NCBI RefSeq assembly: GCF_003693445.1
Contig: NZ_RFAR01000023.1
Coordinates: 1-64,000, forward strand
Reading direction: 5' to 3'
Source of the DNA: Aquitalea palustris
GTDB lineage: Bacteria > Pseudomonadota > Gammaproteobacteria > Burkholderiales > Chromobacteriaceae
DNA length: 64,000 bases
How positions within the stretch are numbered: position 1 is the first letter of the stretch; each line of letters begins with the position of its first letter. Position numbers and translations under genes: made by a program. The notes below the pieces were generated by a model that was not told the origin of the DNA, did no database searches, and saw only the letters and a program-made list of their open reading frames with translations. This document shows, piece by piece, positions 19,501 to 28,179 of the stretch.

Positions 19501-19935
19501 GGCGTCACCACCGAAATCAATATGCACAGCCCGGCGCTGCTGCCGGATGCCTATTGCCCGGACGTGCATGAACGGCTGGTGCTGTACAAGCGCCTGGCCA
19601 CCTGCGACAGCGAACAGGAGATCGACGCCATCCACGAGGAGCTGATCGACCGCTTCGGCCTGCCGCCGCAAACGGTGAAAACGCTGATCGAAAGCCACCG
19701 CCTGCGCCTGCTGGCCAAGCCGCTGGGCGTGGCCAAGCTGGACGCCAGCGAAGTGGCCATCCAGCTACAGTTCATCAAGAATCCGCCGATCGACCCGATG
19801 AAGATCATCCAGCTGATCCAGAGCAAGAAGAACTACAAGCTGGCCGGCCAGGACAAGCTGCGGGTGGAAACCCACATCGAAGAAGTCGGCCTGCGCCTGG
19901 TACGGGTGAAAGAGCTGCTGAAAGAATTGAGCTGA
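16534..19935 (+). CDS. mfd: Transcription-repair coupling factor Mfd
   Basis: This 1133-residue superfamily 2 translocase has UvrB-homologous N-terminal modules (LPDWETLPYDHFSPH; GGLVDLFPMGS), a CarD-like RNA polymerase interaction domain (VVHEQHGIGRYIGL, near residue 470), and translocase motifs Walker A CGDVGFGKTEVAL (near 622) and DEEH (near 719). The motif VI region RVGRSHHQAYAYLL and the C-terminal TRCF autoinhibitory domain follow. It removes stalled RNA polymerase and recruits UvrA. The length matches the family. It is monocistronic, with its own promoter and terminator. Confidence 0.97.
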   Translation: MLDTLPRIAPAGQKTRCPALPDGLDAAVLAGLAQAGHTLLILTADAQAAQRLKAELPWFAPDIKAALLPDWETLPYDHFSPHGELVSERLATLWQIHRGECQVVIAPVSTAMTRLAPVSYLLGRTFLLQSKQQLDVEQLRADMVMAGYNHVTQVMAPGEFSIRGGLVDLFPMGSTLPYRIDLFDKEIDSLRTFDPDSQRTLYPVPGIRMLPAREYPADESGVTAFRQHYRERVEGDPSKSRIYKEVSANLFPAGIEYYLPLFFDETATLFDYVGESALVVLHRDVAGAADTFWKDVQNRYHMAQGDPERPVLPPADVFLRQDEFLGRIKPYSRIEIPASGEPDDLSLALPDLAVERRADNPLHKLAHYLQSSGQRVLLTAESLGRRETMVQFLQEHGIKPQLIDHWQEFASGSMPLALVVAPLYSGFAQQQPPLSIITESELYQHIARSHTRRRHVKMSSDSMLRDLAEVKSGDPVVHEQHGIGRYIGLVSMDLGEGETELMQLEYADNATLYVPVSQLHLISRYAGGPSEQAPLHKLGNPAWEKAKKRAAEKARDTAAELLNLYAQRAAREGHSFTLSHHDYDAFAAGFGFEETIDQANAIEAVIHDMCSGKPMDRLVCGDVGFGKTEVALRAAFVAVMGGKQVALLVPTTLLAEQHFQNFSDRFNDWPIKIAELSRFRSAKESKAALAGLAEGTVDIVIGTHKLVQPDVQFKNLGLVIIDEEHRFGVRQKEQLKRLRANVDVLTLTATPIPRTLSMALEGLRDFSVIATAPNRRLAVKTFISPASNGVIREAVLRELKRGGQVFFLHNEVDTIENMREKLAELVPEARIGVAHGQLRERELEQVMRDFLQQRFNVLLCSTIIETGIDIPNANTILINRADKFGLAQLHQLRGRVGRSHHQAYAYLLTPDGMTKDAGKRLEAIQLSGELGAGFYLAMHDMEIRGAGEVLGEGQSGEMQEVGFSLFTEMLKQAVRDLKKGREPDLDAPLGVTTEINMHSPALLPDAYCPDVHERLVLYKRLATCDSEQEIDAIHEELIDRFGLPPQTVKTLIESHRLRLLAKPLGVAKLDASEVAIQLQFIKNPPIDPMKIIQLIQSKKNYKLAGQDKLRVETHIEEVGLRLVRVKELLKELS

Positions 19936-19958
19936 GTCTGCACTCCTGACTTAGCCAC

Positions 19959-19991
19959 AACGCCTGCCGCCCTGTGCCGCAGGCGTTTTTT
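19959..19991 (+). terminator. mfd terminator
   Basis: AACGCCTGC and GCAGGCGTT form a 9-bp stem with an 11-nt loop, then six T residues, 24 nt past the mfd stop. Confidence 0.9.
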
Positions 19992-20129
19992 CTGGCAGCC
20001 GGTTTGTCATTTGCCATTTGCCCAAGCGCAAAACGCAGCAGAAACACGCTGGCCGCCACCGCGCTGGCGGGACTACACTGCAAGGGCAAGACCGCAGAAT
20101 TCCCCTCCAGAAAGCAAAAAGGAAACGCG

Positions 20130-20843
20130 ATGTCCCAGCCCCGCTACCCAGCACCGCTACATGGTGGCAGTGACGATGACGACGATGATGCAGTCAAACT
20201 GCCCGCCTTCCGCCGCTACGAATCACAAGGTGTGATCCGGCAGATTTCCTACTATCTGTCCGGCGAAATCGTCGACCCCATCCAGTACACCGACCTGCTG
20301 TACACCCTGCGCACCGCCAGTGCCACCGACCTGATCTTCCTGCACCTCAACACCCCGGGTGGCAATTTCGATACCGGCTTGCAGATCATCAACAACATCG
20401 CCGCCAGCGAGGCGCACGTCATCACCATTCTGGAAGCCCGTGCCTACTCGATGGGCGCGCTGATCTTCCTGGCTGGGGACGAGCTGATCGTGCACGACAC
20501 CTGCCAGCTGATGTTCCACAACTACTCCTCCGCCTCCATTGGCAAAGGGAACGAGCAGGCAGCGCAGGTGATGGCCAGCCGCAAGTGGTTCGACAAGGTG
20601 ATGCGCAATGTCTGCCGCCCCTTCCTCAGCGATCAGGAGCTGGAGCGCATCAGCAAGGGCGAGGATATCTGGCTGGATACCGACGACATCCGCCGCCGCC
20701 TGCTGCATATCCAGAAGGGCGAACCGGCGGTGAAACCCAAAGCAGCCAGCGCCAAGGTCAAACCGGTGGCCATCAGTGCCGACGACAGTGCGGCCACCAG
20801 CAAAGCGGCCGGCAAACCACGCAAGAGCAGCAAGCCGGCCTGA
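20130..20843 (+). CDS. ClpP-like serine peptidase with acidic N-terminus
   Basis: This 237-residue protein has a ClpP/crotonase fold. LHLNTPGGNFDTGL matches the oxyanion Gly-Gly segment, the nucleophilic Ser is in RAYSMGALIFLAG (about residue 107), and the His is in LMFHNYSS (about 130). It differs from housekeeping ClpP by a run of six Asp near residue 15 and an Ala/Lys-rich tail of about 45 residues. It resembles the stand-alone or phage-type ClpP-like proteins; whether it partners with a Clp ATPase is unknown. AAAGGA lies six bases before the chosen ATG. No phage genes surround it. Confidence 0.8.
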   Translation: MSQPRYPAPLHGGSDDDDDDAVKLPAFRRYESQGVIRQISYYLSGEIVDPIQYTDLLYTLRTASATDLIFLHLNTPGGNFDTGLQIINNIAASEAHVITILEARAYSMGALIFLAGDELIVHDTCQLMFHNYSSASIGKGNEQAAQVMASRKWFDKVMRNVCRPFLSDQELERISKGEDIWLDTDDIRRRLLHIQKGEPAVKPKAASAKVKPVAISADDSAATSKAAGKPRKSSKPA

Positions 20844-20872
20844 ACACACCACGCGGCCCGGCCCAAGCCGGC

Positions 20873-22501
20873 TTACAGCCGGAACTTGGCCACGCTTTGC
20901 TGCAGGGTTTGCGAAGTCGCCGCCATGCGGCTGGCCGCACCGGCCACCGAGCCGATGGCGGCGGCATTCTCTTCCGACATCTGGGCAATGGCCTCCACGC
21001 TGCGCGACAGGCTGCTGGCTGCCGTGCGCTGCTCGCCCAGCGCATCGGATATTTCATTCATCGCCACGGTCACCTCGGCCGAGCGGTCGCAGATGGCATG
21101 CATGGATTGCCGTGCCAGGCTGGCGGTATCCGCCACCCTGGCCACATCCTGACTGGCTTGCTGCATGCGCTCGGCCGCCATCGCCGTTTCGTGGTCGATG
21201 CTGCCGGTAATGCTGGCGATCTCCTGCACCGAGCGTGAAGTGCGCTCTGCCAGCTTGCGCACCTCGTCGGCCACCACGGCAAAACCACGCCCCTGCTCGC
21301 CGGCACGCGCCGCTTCGATGGCCGCATTCAGTGCCAGCAGATTGGTCTGATCCGCCACATCCTTGATCACGGTGGCGATATTACCGATGCCCTTTACCTG
21401 CTCGGACAGATTGATGATGTCACCGGCAGCCTCGCGGATATCACCAGCAGCGGTCTGGATGTCTTCGGTGGCCGCAGCGACATGGGTACCGCCGGTATCG
21501 GAAGCGGCACCGGCATCACTGGCCTTGTCTGCCGCACTACGCGCATTGCCGGAAACATGCTCGATGCTCACCGTCAGCTGCTCCACCGCCGCAGCCGCCG
21601 ATGAAGTCGATGCCGACTGGGTGTGCACGCTGGAGGAAACCTGGCTGCTGGCGGTGGACACCTGCTGTGCGGTCTGCGCCACCTCCTGCGCCCCCTGCAC
21701 CACCTGGCGGATGATGCCGGCCAGCTCCTGGCGCATTTGCAATAGCGAGTGCATCAGCTTGCCCAGTTCATCCTGCGGGCCGGCCTTCCTGTCGTCAGGT
21801 TGCAGATTCCCGGCGGCCACCTGCTCCGCCAATTGCTGAGCCATGCCGATACGCCGGGCAATATTAGCCGACATGATGATGGCCAGCCCGATGCCCAGCA
21901 GCATGGCAACACTGGCCACGATCATGACGATGGTGCCGGTGTCATGAGCCTGTTCCCGTATATTGCCGACCGCCGTATTCATTTTCTGGTCCTGATGATG
22001 CGACAGCTCATTTACCGCATCCTGAAAACCTTTCAAGGAAGGACTGAATTCGGTTTTGACAAAATCCAGTGACTTGCTGCTGTTGTTCTCTTTCAACAAG
22101 GCAAATAGCGTGTCGTATTTGCTGCGGATGGCGGCACGGGCATTCTGGATATTATCAAACAAACGTTTGCCTTCAGGCGATTTAACCAGCAGCGATAATC
22201 TTTCCATATCGTCGCTATTTGCCTTGGCATTGAGCTTGATACTGTCAACCAGCTTATCAAGCTGGCTGGAATTAGTTTCCAGTGCTGCCTGATAACACAG
22301 ATCTTCAGCAAGAATGGCCCGCTTGACCAGATTATTCGCCAGCTGCGCCTTGGGATAGATGTCGTTTTCAATCTGATTGGCCTGCTCGGCCAGCGCAGAC
22401 ACGCCAAGCCCGGCATTGATACCAATTATCAACATCAAGGCCAAAATCAAGCCAAATCCGGCAAAAAACTTGCTGCGGATACTCATATTGCTGATAAGCA
22501 T
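20873..22501 (-). CDS. Methyl-accepting chemotaxis protein (four-helix-bundle sensor)
   Basis: This 542-residue receptor has TM1 at about residues 10-32 and a periplasmic region of about 155 residues typical of a 4HB_MCP domain. TM2 is near 190-212, followed by HAMP and a cytoplasmic coiled-coil signalling domain. The hairpin tip is [20 protein letters not shown], the universal CheA/CheW-binding motif. The ligand is unknown. The ATG at 22501 has GAGAG upstream; an ATG at 22486 has none. It converges with the ClpP-like gene. Confidence 0.92.
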   Translation of the reverse strand: MLISNMSIRSKFFAGFGLILALMLIIGINAGLGVSALAEQANQIENDIYPKAQLANNLVKRAILAEDLCYQAALETNSSQLDKLVDSIKLNAKANSDDMERLSLLVKSPEGKRLFDNIQNARAAIRSKYDTLFALLKENNSSKSLDFVKTEFSPSLKGFQDAVNELSHHQDQKMNTAVGNIREQAHDTGTIVMIVASVAMLLGIGLAIIMSANIARRIGMAQQLAEQVAAGNLQPDDRKAGPQDELGKLMHSLLQMRQELAGIIRQVVQGAQEVAQTAQQVSTASSQVSSSVHTQSASTSSAAAAVEQLTVSIEHVSGNARSAADKASDAGAASDTGGTHVAAATEDIQTAAGDIREAAGDIINLSEQVKGIGNIATVIKDVADQTNLLALNAAIEAARAGEQGRGFAVVADEVRKLAERTSRSVQEIASITGSIDHETAMAAERMQQASQDVARVADTASLARQSMHAICDRSAEVTVAMNEISDALGEQRTAASSLSRSVEAIAQMSEENAAAIGSVAGAASRMAATSQTLQQSVAKFRL

Positions 22502-22933
22502 TACTTGTGCTCTCTCTGTATTTGTTAGGTCACCACAAACTAGCTAAATAATTGATGTTATTGTATTTGTCGCGCGCCTCTGCCTACAGCCCCAACGCGA
22601 TTGCCAATCATTATGTAGGAGTAATACTACAGGCTTGTGTTGATTCGAGCATAAGCCAAATCAAACTTGCATTAAGAACCCGATGACCAGCGATGCAATA
22701 TCAGCATCATGGGCTGGCCTGTTTACTCTTTCGATATGAAGCAATGGCCAATAAGAAAATCACCAAAAAATAAACGGCATTGGCAATAAAAGTAATGAGG
22801 GAAAGCGGCAATGACAAACAGGTAGGCAGGAAGGAATGGCGTCAGACAGAGCGGCAGGAGAAGACAAGGAAGGGAAAAGCAGGCTCGGCAGCACGGCGCG
22901 TGGCCAGGCCATGCTGCGTGAGCGGGACCACGT
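22502..22933 (-). other. 432-bp gene-free region upstream of the chemotaxis receptor
   Basis: It is AT-rich relative to its neighbours and must hold the receptor promoter, but no convincing sigma70 or sigma28 elements are visible. An imperfect hairpin (arms CCAGC-GATGC and GCATC-GCTGG with a 4-nt bulge) lies at 22687-22717. A 270-nt open frame on the minus strand here has an unnatural composition and overlaps the cupin gene, so it was not called. Confidence 0.5.
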
Positions 22934-23263
22934 TCAATCAACAATAAACAGCCGCGCCCCCGTTCTGGTAGACGAGCGGTGCGGCTCGGCATCGTCGCTT
23001 ACCTGATAGCTCAGACCAGGGGTCAGCATGAAGCGGCGGCCATCGGCCAGCTCGGTCAGCAATTCGCCTTCCAGACAGAGCAGGATATGGCCTTTGCGAC
23101 ACCAGTGATCCGCCAGATAACCTGGGCTGTACTCCACCATGCGCACGCGGATGCTGCCGAACTGGCAGGTGCGCCACAGCGCCATGCCGCTTTCGCCGGG
23201 ATGCTCGGTAGCGGTGATGGCCGACCAGTCGGTCACACCAAAGGGAAAGTCGCTCAGCTGCAT
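22934..23263 (-). CDS. Small cupin-fold protein (DHCW-motif type)
   Basis: This 109-residue single-domain cupin carries the conserved EYSPGYLADHWCRKGHILLCLEGEL stretch in which DHWC-x2-GH replaces the usual metal-binding HxH, followed by the second cupin motif GLSYQVSDDAEPHRS. The family is uncharacterised and is commonly annotated as a DHCW-motif cupin. It is encoded downstream of an EamA exporter gene on the same strand, 87 bp away. Confidence 0.8.
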   Translation of the reverse strand: MQLSDFPFGVTDWSAITATEHPGESGMALWRTCQFGSIRVRMVEYSPGYLADHWCRKGHILLCLEGELLTELADGRRFMLTPGLSYQVSDDAEPHRSSTRTGARLFIVD

Positions 23264-23350
23264 GATCTGCTCCAGTGCTTGAAGTGGTCACCATTTATGA
23301 CAGAATCTTTGACCTGTTAGCAAGCATGCTCGGCATGCGCAGCTTGCCGC

Positions 23351-24280
23351 TTACTCCGCTTGCCCTGCACCTGTGGCAGCTGGCGGCACGGAACGCCGCA
23401 TTGCAGGCAAGAACTGCAATAACAAGGCTGCCAGCACGCAGGCCATGCCGGCCAGCTGGGCGCGACGGATTTCCTCCTGCAATAACGCAGCGGCAAACAC
23501 GAGCGCCGACACCGGCAACACCGCCGTAAACAATGCCGCCTCGCTGGCCGCCACCCGCGCAGCCCCGGCATACCACAGCACAAAGCCCAGCACGGTTGGC
23601 ACCGCCGCATAATAGGCCAGGCCCAGCAGCGCAGCCGCAGACACCTGCCAGTTGCCCCGCCACTCCAGCGCTGCGGCCGGCAAGGCCAGCAACAAGCCCA
23701 GCGCGCACAGATAGCAAGACAAGGCCAGCGGCGGCAATGGCTGATGCAAACGCCGGTTCAGCAGGATGAACAGCGCTTCGCAGGCCACCGCCAGCAGGAT
23801 CAGCCCATTGCCGGCCAGCTCGCCGGCACTGCCGAATGACAGTGCCGCACCGCTGCGCAAGGACACCATTACCGCCCCCACACTGCACAGCAGCAGGGCC
23901 AGCCCTTGCCGCCAGTGCATGCTTTCGCGAAACAGCAGCCACGCCAGCAGACTGGACACGGCCGGTAGCGTGCCCATCATCACACTGGCACTGGCGGCGG
24001 TGCTCAAACGCACGCCCGCCAGCAGCAACACGGTATAGCCGACACTGCCGGCCCCCGCCTGCAGGATCAGCATGATCCAGTCATGCCGGCAGAGCCTGGG
24101 CCACTCCGCACGCCGCCAGCCCATCAGCAGCAAGAACAAGGGCAAGGCCATGCCGAAACGGATGGCGGTGGCGGTAAAGGGCGGCAGGCTGGCGGACACC
24201 AGCTTGCTGACCACCACGGTACTGCCGGCGCCGAGCATGGCCAGCAGCAGATAGAGATAGGCAATCCAGCGGGAGGACAT
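23351..24280 (-). CDS. EamA/DMT-family transporter
   Basis: This 309-residue protein has ten predicted transmembrane helices in two EamA repeats; the first begins LLLAMLGAGSTVVVSKLV and the second LLAVACEALFILLNRR. DMT members export amino acids, metabolites or drugs by proton antiport; no substrate can be assigned. It follows an AraC-type regulator gene by 94 bp on the same strand, an arrangement that suggests regulated export. Confidence 0.85.
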   Translation of the reverse strand: MSSRWIAYLYLLLAMLGAGSTVVVSKLVSASLPPFTATAIRFGMALPLFLLLMGWRRAEWPRLCRHDWIMLILQAGAGSVGYTVLLLAGVRLSTAASASVMMGTLPAVSSLLAWLLFRESMHWRQGLALLLCSVGAVMVSLRSGAALSFGSAGELAGNGLILLAVACEALFILLNRRLHQPLPPLALSCYLCALGLLLALPAAALEWRGNWQVSAAALLGLAYYAAVPTVLGFVLWYAGAARVAASEAALFTAVLPVSALVFAAALLQEEIRRAQLAGMACVLAALLLQFLPAMRRSVPPAATGAGQAE

Positions 24281-24374
24281 CGGCGGCTCCAGTCACAGCT
24301 GATGAAACCGTTAGCTAAACCGATGCCGGCCTGTTCCGGCTTGGATGTTATTGCAGCAGGGGATGAACAGCTTC

Positions 24375-25178
24375 TTAGCACAGCGCCCGGACATAACGAC
24401 CGGGAGTAATGCCCAGCCGCTGCAGGAACACCCGGTTCATATGGCTTTGATCGGCAAAGCCAACAGCCGCCGCCACATCAGCCAGCGGCCTGCCCTGCGC
24501 CATCAGGCCACGCGCCAGGTTCAGGCGCCGCTGTTGCAGGTAGTCATGCGGGCTGCAACCCAACTGCTGGCTAAAGCTGCGCAGCAGGCGAAAACGGCTG
24601 ATGCCAGCCAGCTCTGCCAGCGCGGACAGGCTGTGTGGCTGAGTGGGTGCATCATCCAGCAGCGCCCGCACCCGGGCAATGGTGGCGGAGCAGGCCGATG
24701 CGGCCTGGCGATAGCCATGCGCGGGCAACAGCCGCGCCAACAGCTGCAGCATGGCCTGTTCTGCCGGCAGCCCGGCCACCGCCTCCCCACGCAACAAGGC
24801 AAACACCTGGACAAACTGCTGCCGCAGGCCGGCATCACTCAGCTGCGGCAACAGCAGGGGCTGCGGGCTGCCTTCTTGCTCGGCCAGTTCCTCAGCCAGT
24901 TGCTGCCACAGTGCTGGCTGGATATACAGCATGCGCCAGGCGCGGCCGTCCTCCTGCAAGGGCTGGCCATCGTGCACCTCGCCGGGATTGACCATGATGA
25001 TGTCCCCCGGCCCGGCATCCACCATGCCGCGACCACTGAAAGAACGCTGCGCCCCGCGCACGATCAGCCCGATGCCGTATTCCTCGTGGCAATGGCGGGC
25101 AAATGCGCGGCAGCTGTCCGCCTGCATGGTGTGAATGCCATGCAGGGCGCTACGGTGATATGCGATGCGTTCGGCCAT
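24375..25178 (-). CDS. AraC-family transcriptional regulator
   Basis: This 267-residue protein has an N-terminal cupin-like sensing domain (HCHEEYGIGLIVRGAQ; DIIMVNPGEVHDGQP) and a C-terminal double helix-turn-helix. The HTH landmarks are LSALAELAGISRFRLLRSF and DVAAAVGFADQSHMNRVFLQRLGITPGRY. The AraC cupins of this type often sense amino acids or small aromatics, and the gene sits directly upstream of an EamA exporter that it may control. Confidence 0.88.
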   Translation of the reverse strand: MAERIAYHRSALHGIHTMQADSCRAFARHCHEEYGIGLIVRGAQRSFSGRGMVDAGPGDIIMVNPGEVHDGQPLQEDGRAWRMLYIQPALWQQLAEELAEQEGSPQPLLLPQLSDAGLRQQFVQVFALLRGEAVAGLPAEQAMLQLLARLLPAHGYRQAASACSATIARVRALLDDAPTQPHSLSALAELAGISRFRLLRSFSQQLGCSPHDYLQQRRLNLARGLMAQGRPLADVAAAVGFADQSHMNRVFLQRLGITPGRYVRALC

Positions 25179-25263
25179 CCGCCCTCCTCCTGATGCGGCA
25201 AAGCAGTCTGCATGCTACTGCGCCAGCCGGCACGGCGACCAGCATCCGCAGCGGTGTCGGACG

Positions 25264-25289
25264 CAAAAAAACCCGGAGCGTGCTCCGGG
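25264..25289 (-). terminator. Distal adhE terminator
   Basis: On the minus strand CCCGGAGC and GCTCCGGG form a perfect stem with a 2-base centre, followed by seven T residues. It lies about 215 nt past the adhE stop, beyond three other hairpins, and is the only one with a strong T run. Confidence 0.8.
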
Positions 25290-25306
25290 ACTCAGCTGAT
25301 TGGCAA

Positions 25307-25385
25307 TCTCTCTCGCTTTCTGAAAAGAAAGCGAGACTCCCTTACAGGGTAAGGGCGGGAGGATGGGGAATAGATGGCAAGGCTG
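25307..25385 (-). repeat. Two-hairpin dispersed intergenic repeat, copy B
   Basis: This is the second copy of the element at 1-79, in inverted orientation, with 67 of 79 positions identical. Both hairpins are kept. The first stem is CCCTTAC/GTAAGGG, with an A-T pair replacing the G-C of copy A. The second is TCTCGCTTTC/GAAAGCGAGA. It lies in the 325-bp gap between araC-type and adhE genes, downstream of adhE in the direction of transcription. Confidence 0.7.
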
Positions 25386-25408
25386 CGGAAGCAATCAGTA
25401 AGTCGAAA

Positions 25409-25427
25409 GGCCCGGCTTTGCCGGGCC
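25409..25427 (-). repeat. GC-rich hairpin in the adhE 3' region
   Basis: GGCCCGGC and GCCGGGCC form an 8-bp stem around a 3-nt loop; only TTTC follows on the minus strand. It may help termination or protect the adhE message 3' end. Confidence 0.55.
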
Positions 25428-25466
25428 CGGTGCCATCGCAGCAAATCACTTGGTCAGCAGGCTGCA

Positions 25467-25486
25467 GCCCGGAGCGTGCTCCGGGC
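25467..25486 (-). repeat. Palindrome duplicated at 25272-25289
   Basis: The 18-bp core CCCGGAGCGTGCTCCGGG here is identical to that of the terminator stem at 25272-25289, flanking repeat copy B. This copy lacks a T run. It begins 17 nt past the adhE stop. Confidence 0.75.
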
Positions 25487-25503
25487 CTGTGCTGTGCCAA
25501 GGT

Positions 25504-28179
25504 TTATACCGCCTTGAGCTTGCCCTTGGACTTGGCGCTCACCACTGGTGCAGCATCCGCAGTGGCGGCCTCGCGCAGATGGGCTTCGCACCAGGCGTGG
25601 CCATAGTAGCTGTCCAGCAGCAGTTGCTTCAGTTCGCTGATCAGCGGATAGCGCGGGTTGGCGCCGGTGCACTGGTCATCAAAAGCCGCCTCGGCCAGCT
25701 TGTCCACCTTGGCCAGGAAATCCGCCTCGCCCACCCCGGCAGCCTGAATCGACATGGGGATGTTCAGGCTCTGCTTCAGCTCGTCCACCCACTGCACCAG
25801 TTTTTCCACCCGCTCGTGATCACGGCTGGCTTCCAGCCCCAGGTAACGGGCGATTTCGGCATAGCGGGCCACGCTCTTGGGCCGGTCGTACTGGCTGAAG
25901 GCGGTTTGCTTGGTCGGGATGTCGGCCGCGTTGTAGCGGATGACATTGCTGATCAGCAAGGCATTGGCCAGGCCGTGTGCCAGGCCGAACTCCGCTCCCA
26001 GCTTGTGCGCCATGGAGTGGCAGACGCCGAGGAAGGCATTGGCAAAGGCGATGCCAGCGATGGTGGCGGCGTTGTGCACCTGTTCGCGCGCCTTGGGGTC
26101 GCCAGCGCCCTTGGCATAGGCCGAAGGCAGGTAGTCCTTCAGCAGCTTCAGCGCCTGCAAGGCTTGCGGGTCGGAATACTCGTTGGCCATCACCGAGACA
26201 TAGGCTTCCAGCGCGTGCGTCACCGCGTCGATGCCGCCAAAGGCGGTGAGCGACTTGGGCATGTCCATCACCAGATTGGCATCGATGATGGCCATATGCG
26301 GCGTCAGCTCGTAGTCGGCAATCGGGTATTTCACCCCGGTCACTTCGTCGGTCACCACGGCAAACGGCGTCACTTCCGAGCCGGTGCCGGATGTGGTGGG
26401 CACGGCCACCAGCATGGCTTTGCCACCCAGCTTGGGGAATTGGTAAATGCGTTTGCGAATGTCCATGAAGCGCAATGCCAGGTCGGCGAAATGCACTTCC
26501 GGGTGTTCGTACATCACCCACATGATCTTGGCGGCATCCATCGGCGAGCCACCACCCAGCGCCATGATCACATCGGGCTGGAAGGCATGGGCCAGATCAG
26601 CCCCCTTGCGCACGATGGCCAGCGTGGGGTCGGCCGGCACTTCGAAGAACACTTCCACTTCCAGCCCCATCTTTTTCAGCAGGCGGATGGGCTCGTCGAC
26701 AAAGCCGTGTTCGAACAGGTATTGCCCGGTCACGATCAGGCAACGCTTTTTGCCGGCCAGGTCTTCCAGTGCCACCGGCAGGCAGCCGCGACGGAAATAA
26801 ATCGACTTGGGCAGTTTGTGCCACAGCATGTTTTCCGCCCTCTTGGCCACGGTTTTCTTGTTGATCAGATGCTTGGGGCCGACGTTTTCCGAGATCGAGT
26901 TGCCGCCCCAGGAACCGCAACCCAGCGTCAGCGACGGGGCCAGGCTGAAGTTGTACAAGTCGCCAATGCCACCATGCGAGGACGGGGTATTGATCAGGAT
27001 GCGCGCGGTTTTCATCTTGTCGCCAAAGTAGCGGATGCGCTCGCCCTGCAAGTCCTGATCGGTATACAGCGCCGAGGTATGACCAATGCCGCCCAGTGCC
27101 ACCAGCGCCGCCGCCTTGTCGCAGGCATCGACAAAATCGCGGGCGCGGTACATGGCCAGCGTGGGCGACAGTTTTTCGTGGGCGAAGGCTTCGTCGTTGG
27201 TCAGATCGCTCACTTCGCCAATCAGCACCTTGGTATCGGCCGGCACCGTGATGCCGGCCATGGCGGCAATCTTCACCGCGCTCTGGCCGACGATGGCGGC
27301 ATTCAGATTGCCACGGTTGAGGATGACCCCAGCCACCGCAGCGGTTTCCTGCGCGCTGAGAAGGTAACCGCCATGGCGCGAAAAGCGCTCACGCACGGCC
27401 GCGTAAATGCTGTCCACCACGATGACCGACTGCTCGGAAGCGCATACCACGCCGTTGTCGAAGGTCTTGGACATCAGGATGGAGGCCACGGCGCGCTTGA
27501 TGTCGGCGGTTTCGTCGATCACCGCCGGGGTATTGCCGGCACCCACGCCAATGGCCGGTTTGCCGGAAGAATAAGCAGCCCGCACCATGCCGGGGCCGCC
27601 GGTGGCCAGGATCAGGTTGATGTCCGGGTGCTGCATCAGCGCATTGGACAGCTCCACACTGGGCTCGTCGATCCAGCCGATGATGTCCTTGGGTGCGCCG
27701 GCGGCCACGGCGGCGTCCAGCACCAGCCGTGCCGCTTCGCAGGTGGAACGACGGGCACGCGGATGCGGCGAGAAGATGATGGCATTACGGGTTTTCAGGG
27801 CGATCAGCGCCTTGAAAATAGCGGTGGAAGTGGGGTTGGTGGTGGGCACGATGCCGCACAGGATGCCAATGGGCTCGGCAATGGTGATGGTGCCGAAGCT
27901 GTCGTCTTCCGACAGCACACCGCAGGTTTTTTCATCCTTGTACTTGTTGTAGATGTACTCGGAGGCAAAGTGATTCTTGATCACCTTGTCTTCCATCACC
28001 CCCATGCCGGTTTCTTCCACCGCCATGCGTGCCAGCGGAATGCGGGCATCGGCCGCGGCCAGCGCGGCACTGCGGAAGATGGCATCGACCTGCTGCTGGG
28101 AAAACTCGGCAAAAACCGCCTGGGCCTGTTTGACACGCGCTACCAGCGCATCGAGTTGTTCAAGAGTGGAAACCGACAT
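25504..28179 (-). CDS. adhE: Bifunctional acetaldehyde-CoA/alcohol dehydrogenase AdhE
   Basis: This 891-residue fusion has an N-terminal CoA-acylating aldehyde dehydrogenase (about residues 1-440; catalytic Cys in NGVVCASEQS near 244) and a C-terminal Fe-dependent alcohol dehydrogenase (about 455-870; MALGGGSPMDAAKIMW near 535, metal His in FGGIDAVTHALEAYVS and CHSMAHKLG). It reduces acetyl-CoA to ethanol with two NADH, usually under oxygen limitation, as a spirosome-forming cytosolic enzyme. GGAG lies eight bases before the ATG. It is monocistronic with a long AT-rich upstream region (28180-28540), consistent with regulated expression. Confidence 0.97.
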   Translation of the reverse strand: MSVSTLEQLDALVARVKQAQAVFAEFSQQQVDAIFRSAALAAADARIPLARMAVEETGMGVMEDKVIKNHFASEYIYNKYKDEKTCGVLSEDDSFGTITIAEPIGILCGIVPTTNPTSTAIFKALIALKTRNAIIFSPHPRARRSTCEAARLVLDAAVAAGAPKDIIGWIDEPSVELSNALMQHPDINLILATGGPGMVRAAYSSGKPAIGVGAGNTPAVIDETADIKRAVASILMSKTFDNGVVCASEQSVIVVDSIYAAVRERFSRHGGYLLSAQETAAVAGVILNRGNLNAAIVGQSAVKIAAMAGITVPADTKVLIGEVSDLTNDEAFAHEKLSPTLAMYRARDFVDACDKAAALVALGGIGHTSALYTDQDLQGERIRYFGDKMKTARILINTPSSHGGIGDLYNFSLAPSLTLGCGSWGGNSISENVGPKHLINKKTVAKRAENMLWHKLPKSIYFRRGCLPVALEDLAGKKRCLIVTGQYLFEHGFVDEPIRLLKKMGLEVEVFFEVPADPTLAIVRKGADLAHAFQPDVIMALGGGSPMDAAKIMWVMYEHPEVHFADLALRFMDIRKRIYQFPKLGGKAMLVAVPTTSGTGSEVTPFAVVTDEVTGVKYPIADYELTPHMAIIDANLVMDMPKSLTAFGGIDAVTHALEAYVSVMANEYSDPQALQALKLLKDYLPSAYAKGAGDPKAREQVHNAATIAGIAFANAFLGVCHSMAHKLGAEFGLAHGLANALLISNVIRYNAADIPTKQTAFSQYDRPKSVARYAEIARYLGLEASRDHERVEKLVQWVDELKQSLNIPMSIQAAGVGEADFLAKVDKLAEAAFDDQCTGANPRYPLISELKQLLLDSYYGHAWCEAHLREAATADAAPVVSAKSKGKLKAV

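Noticed and set aside
22723-22992. 89-codon minus-strand frame between the receptor and cupin genes
   Set aside because: Overlaps the cupin gene in another frame, lacks a ribosome site and encodes an improbable Cys/Phe/Leu-rich sequence.
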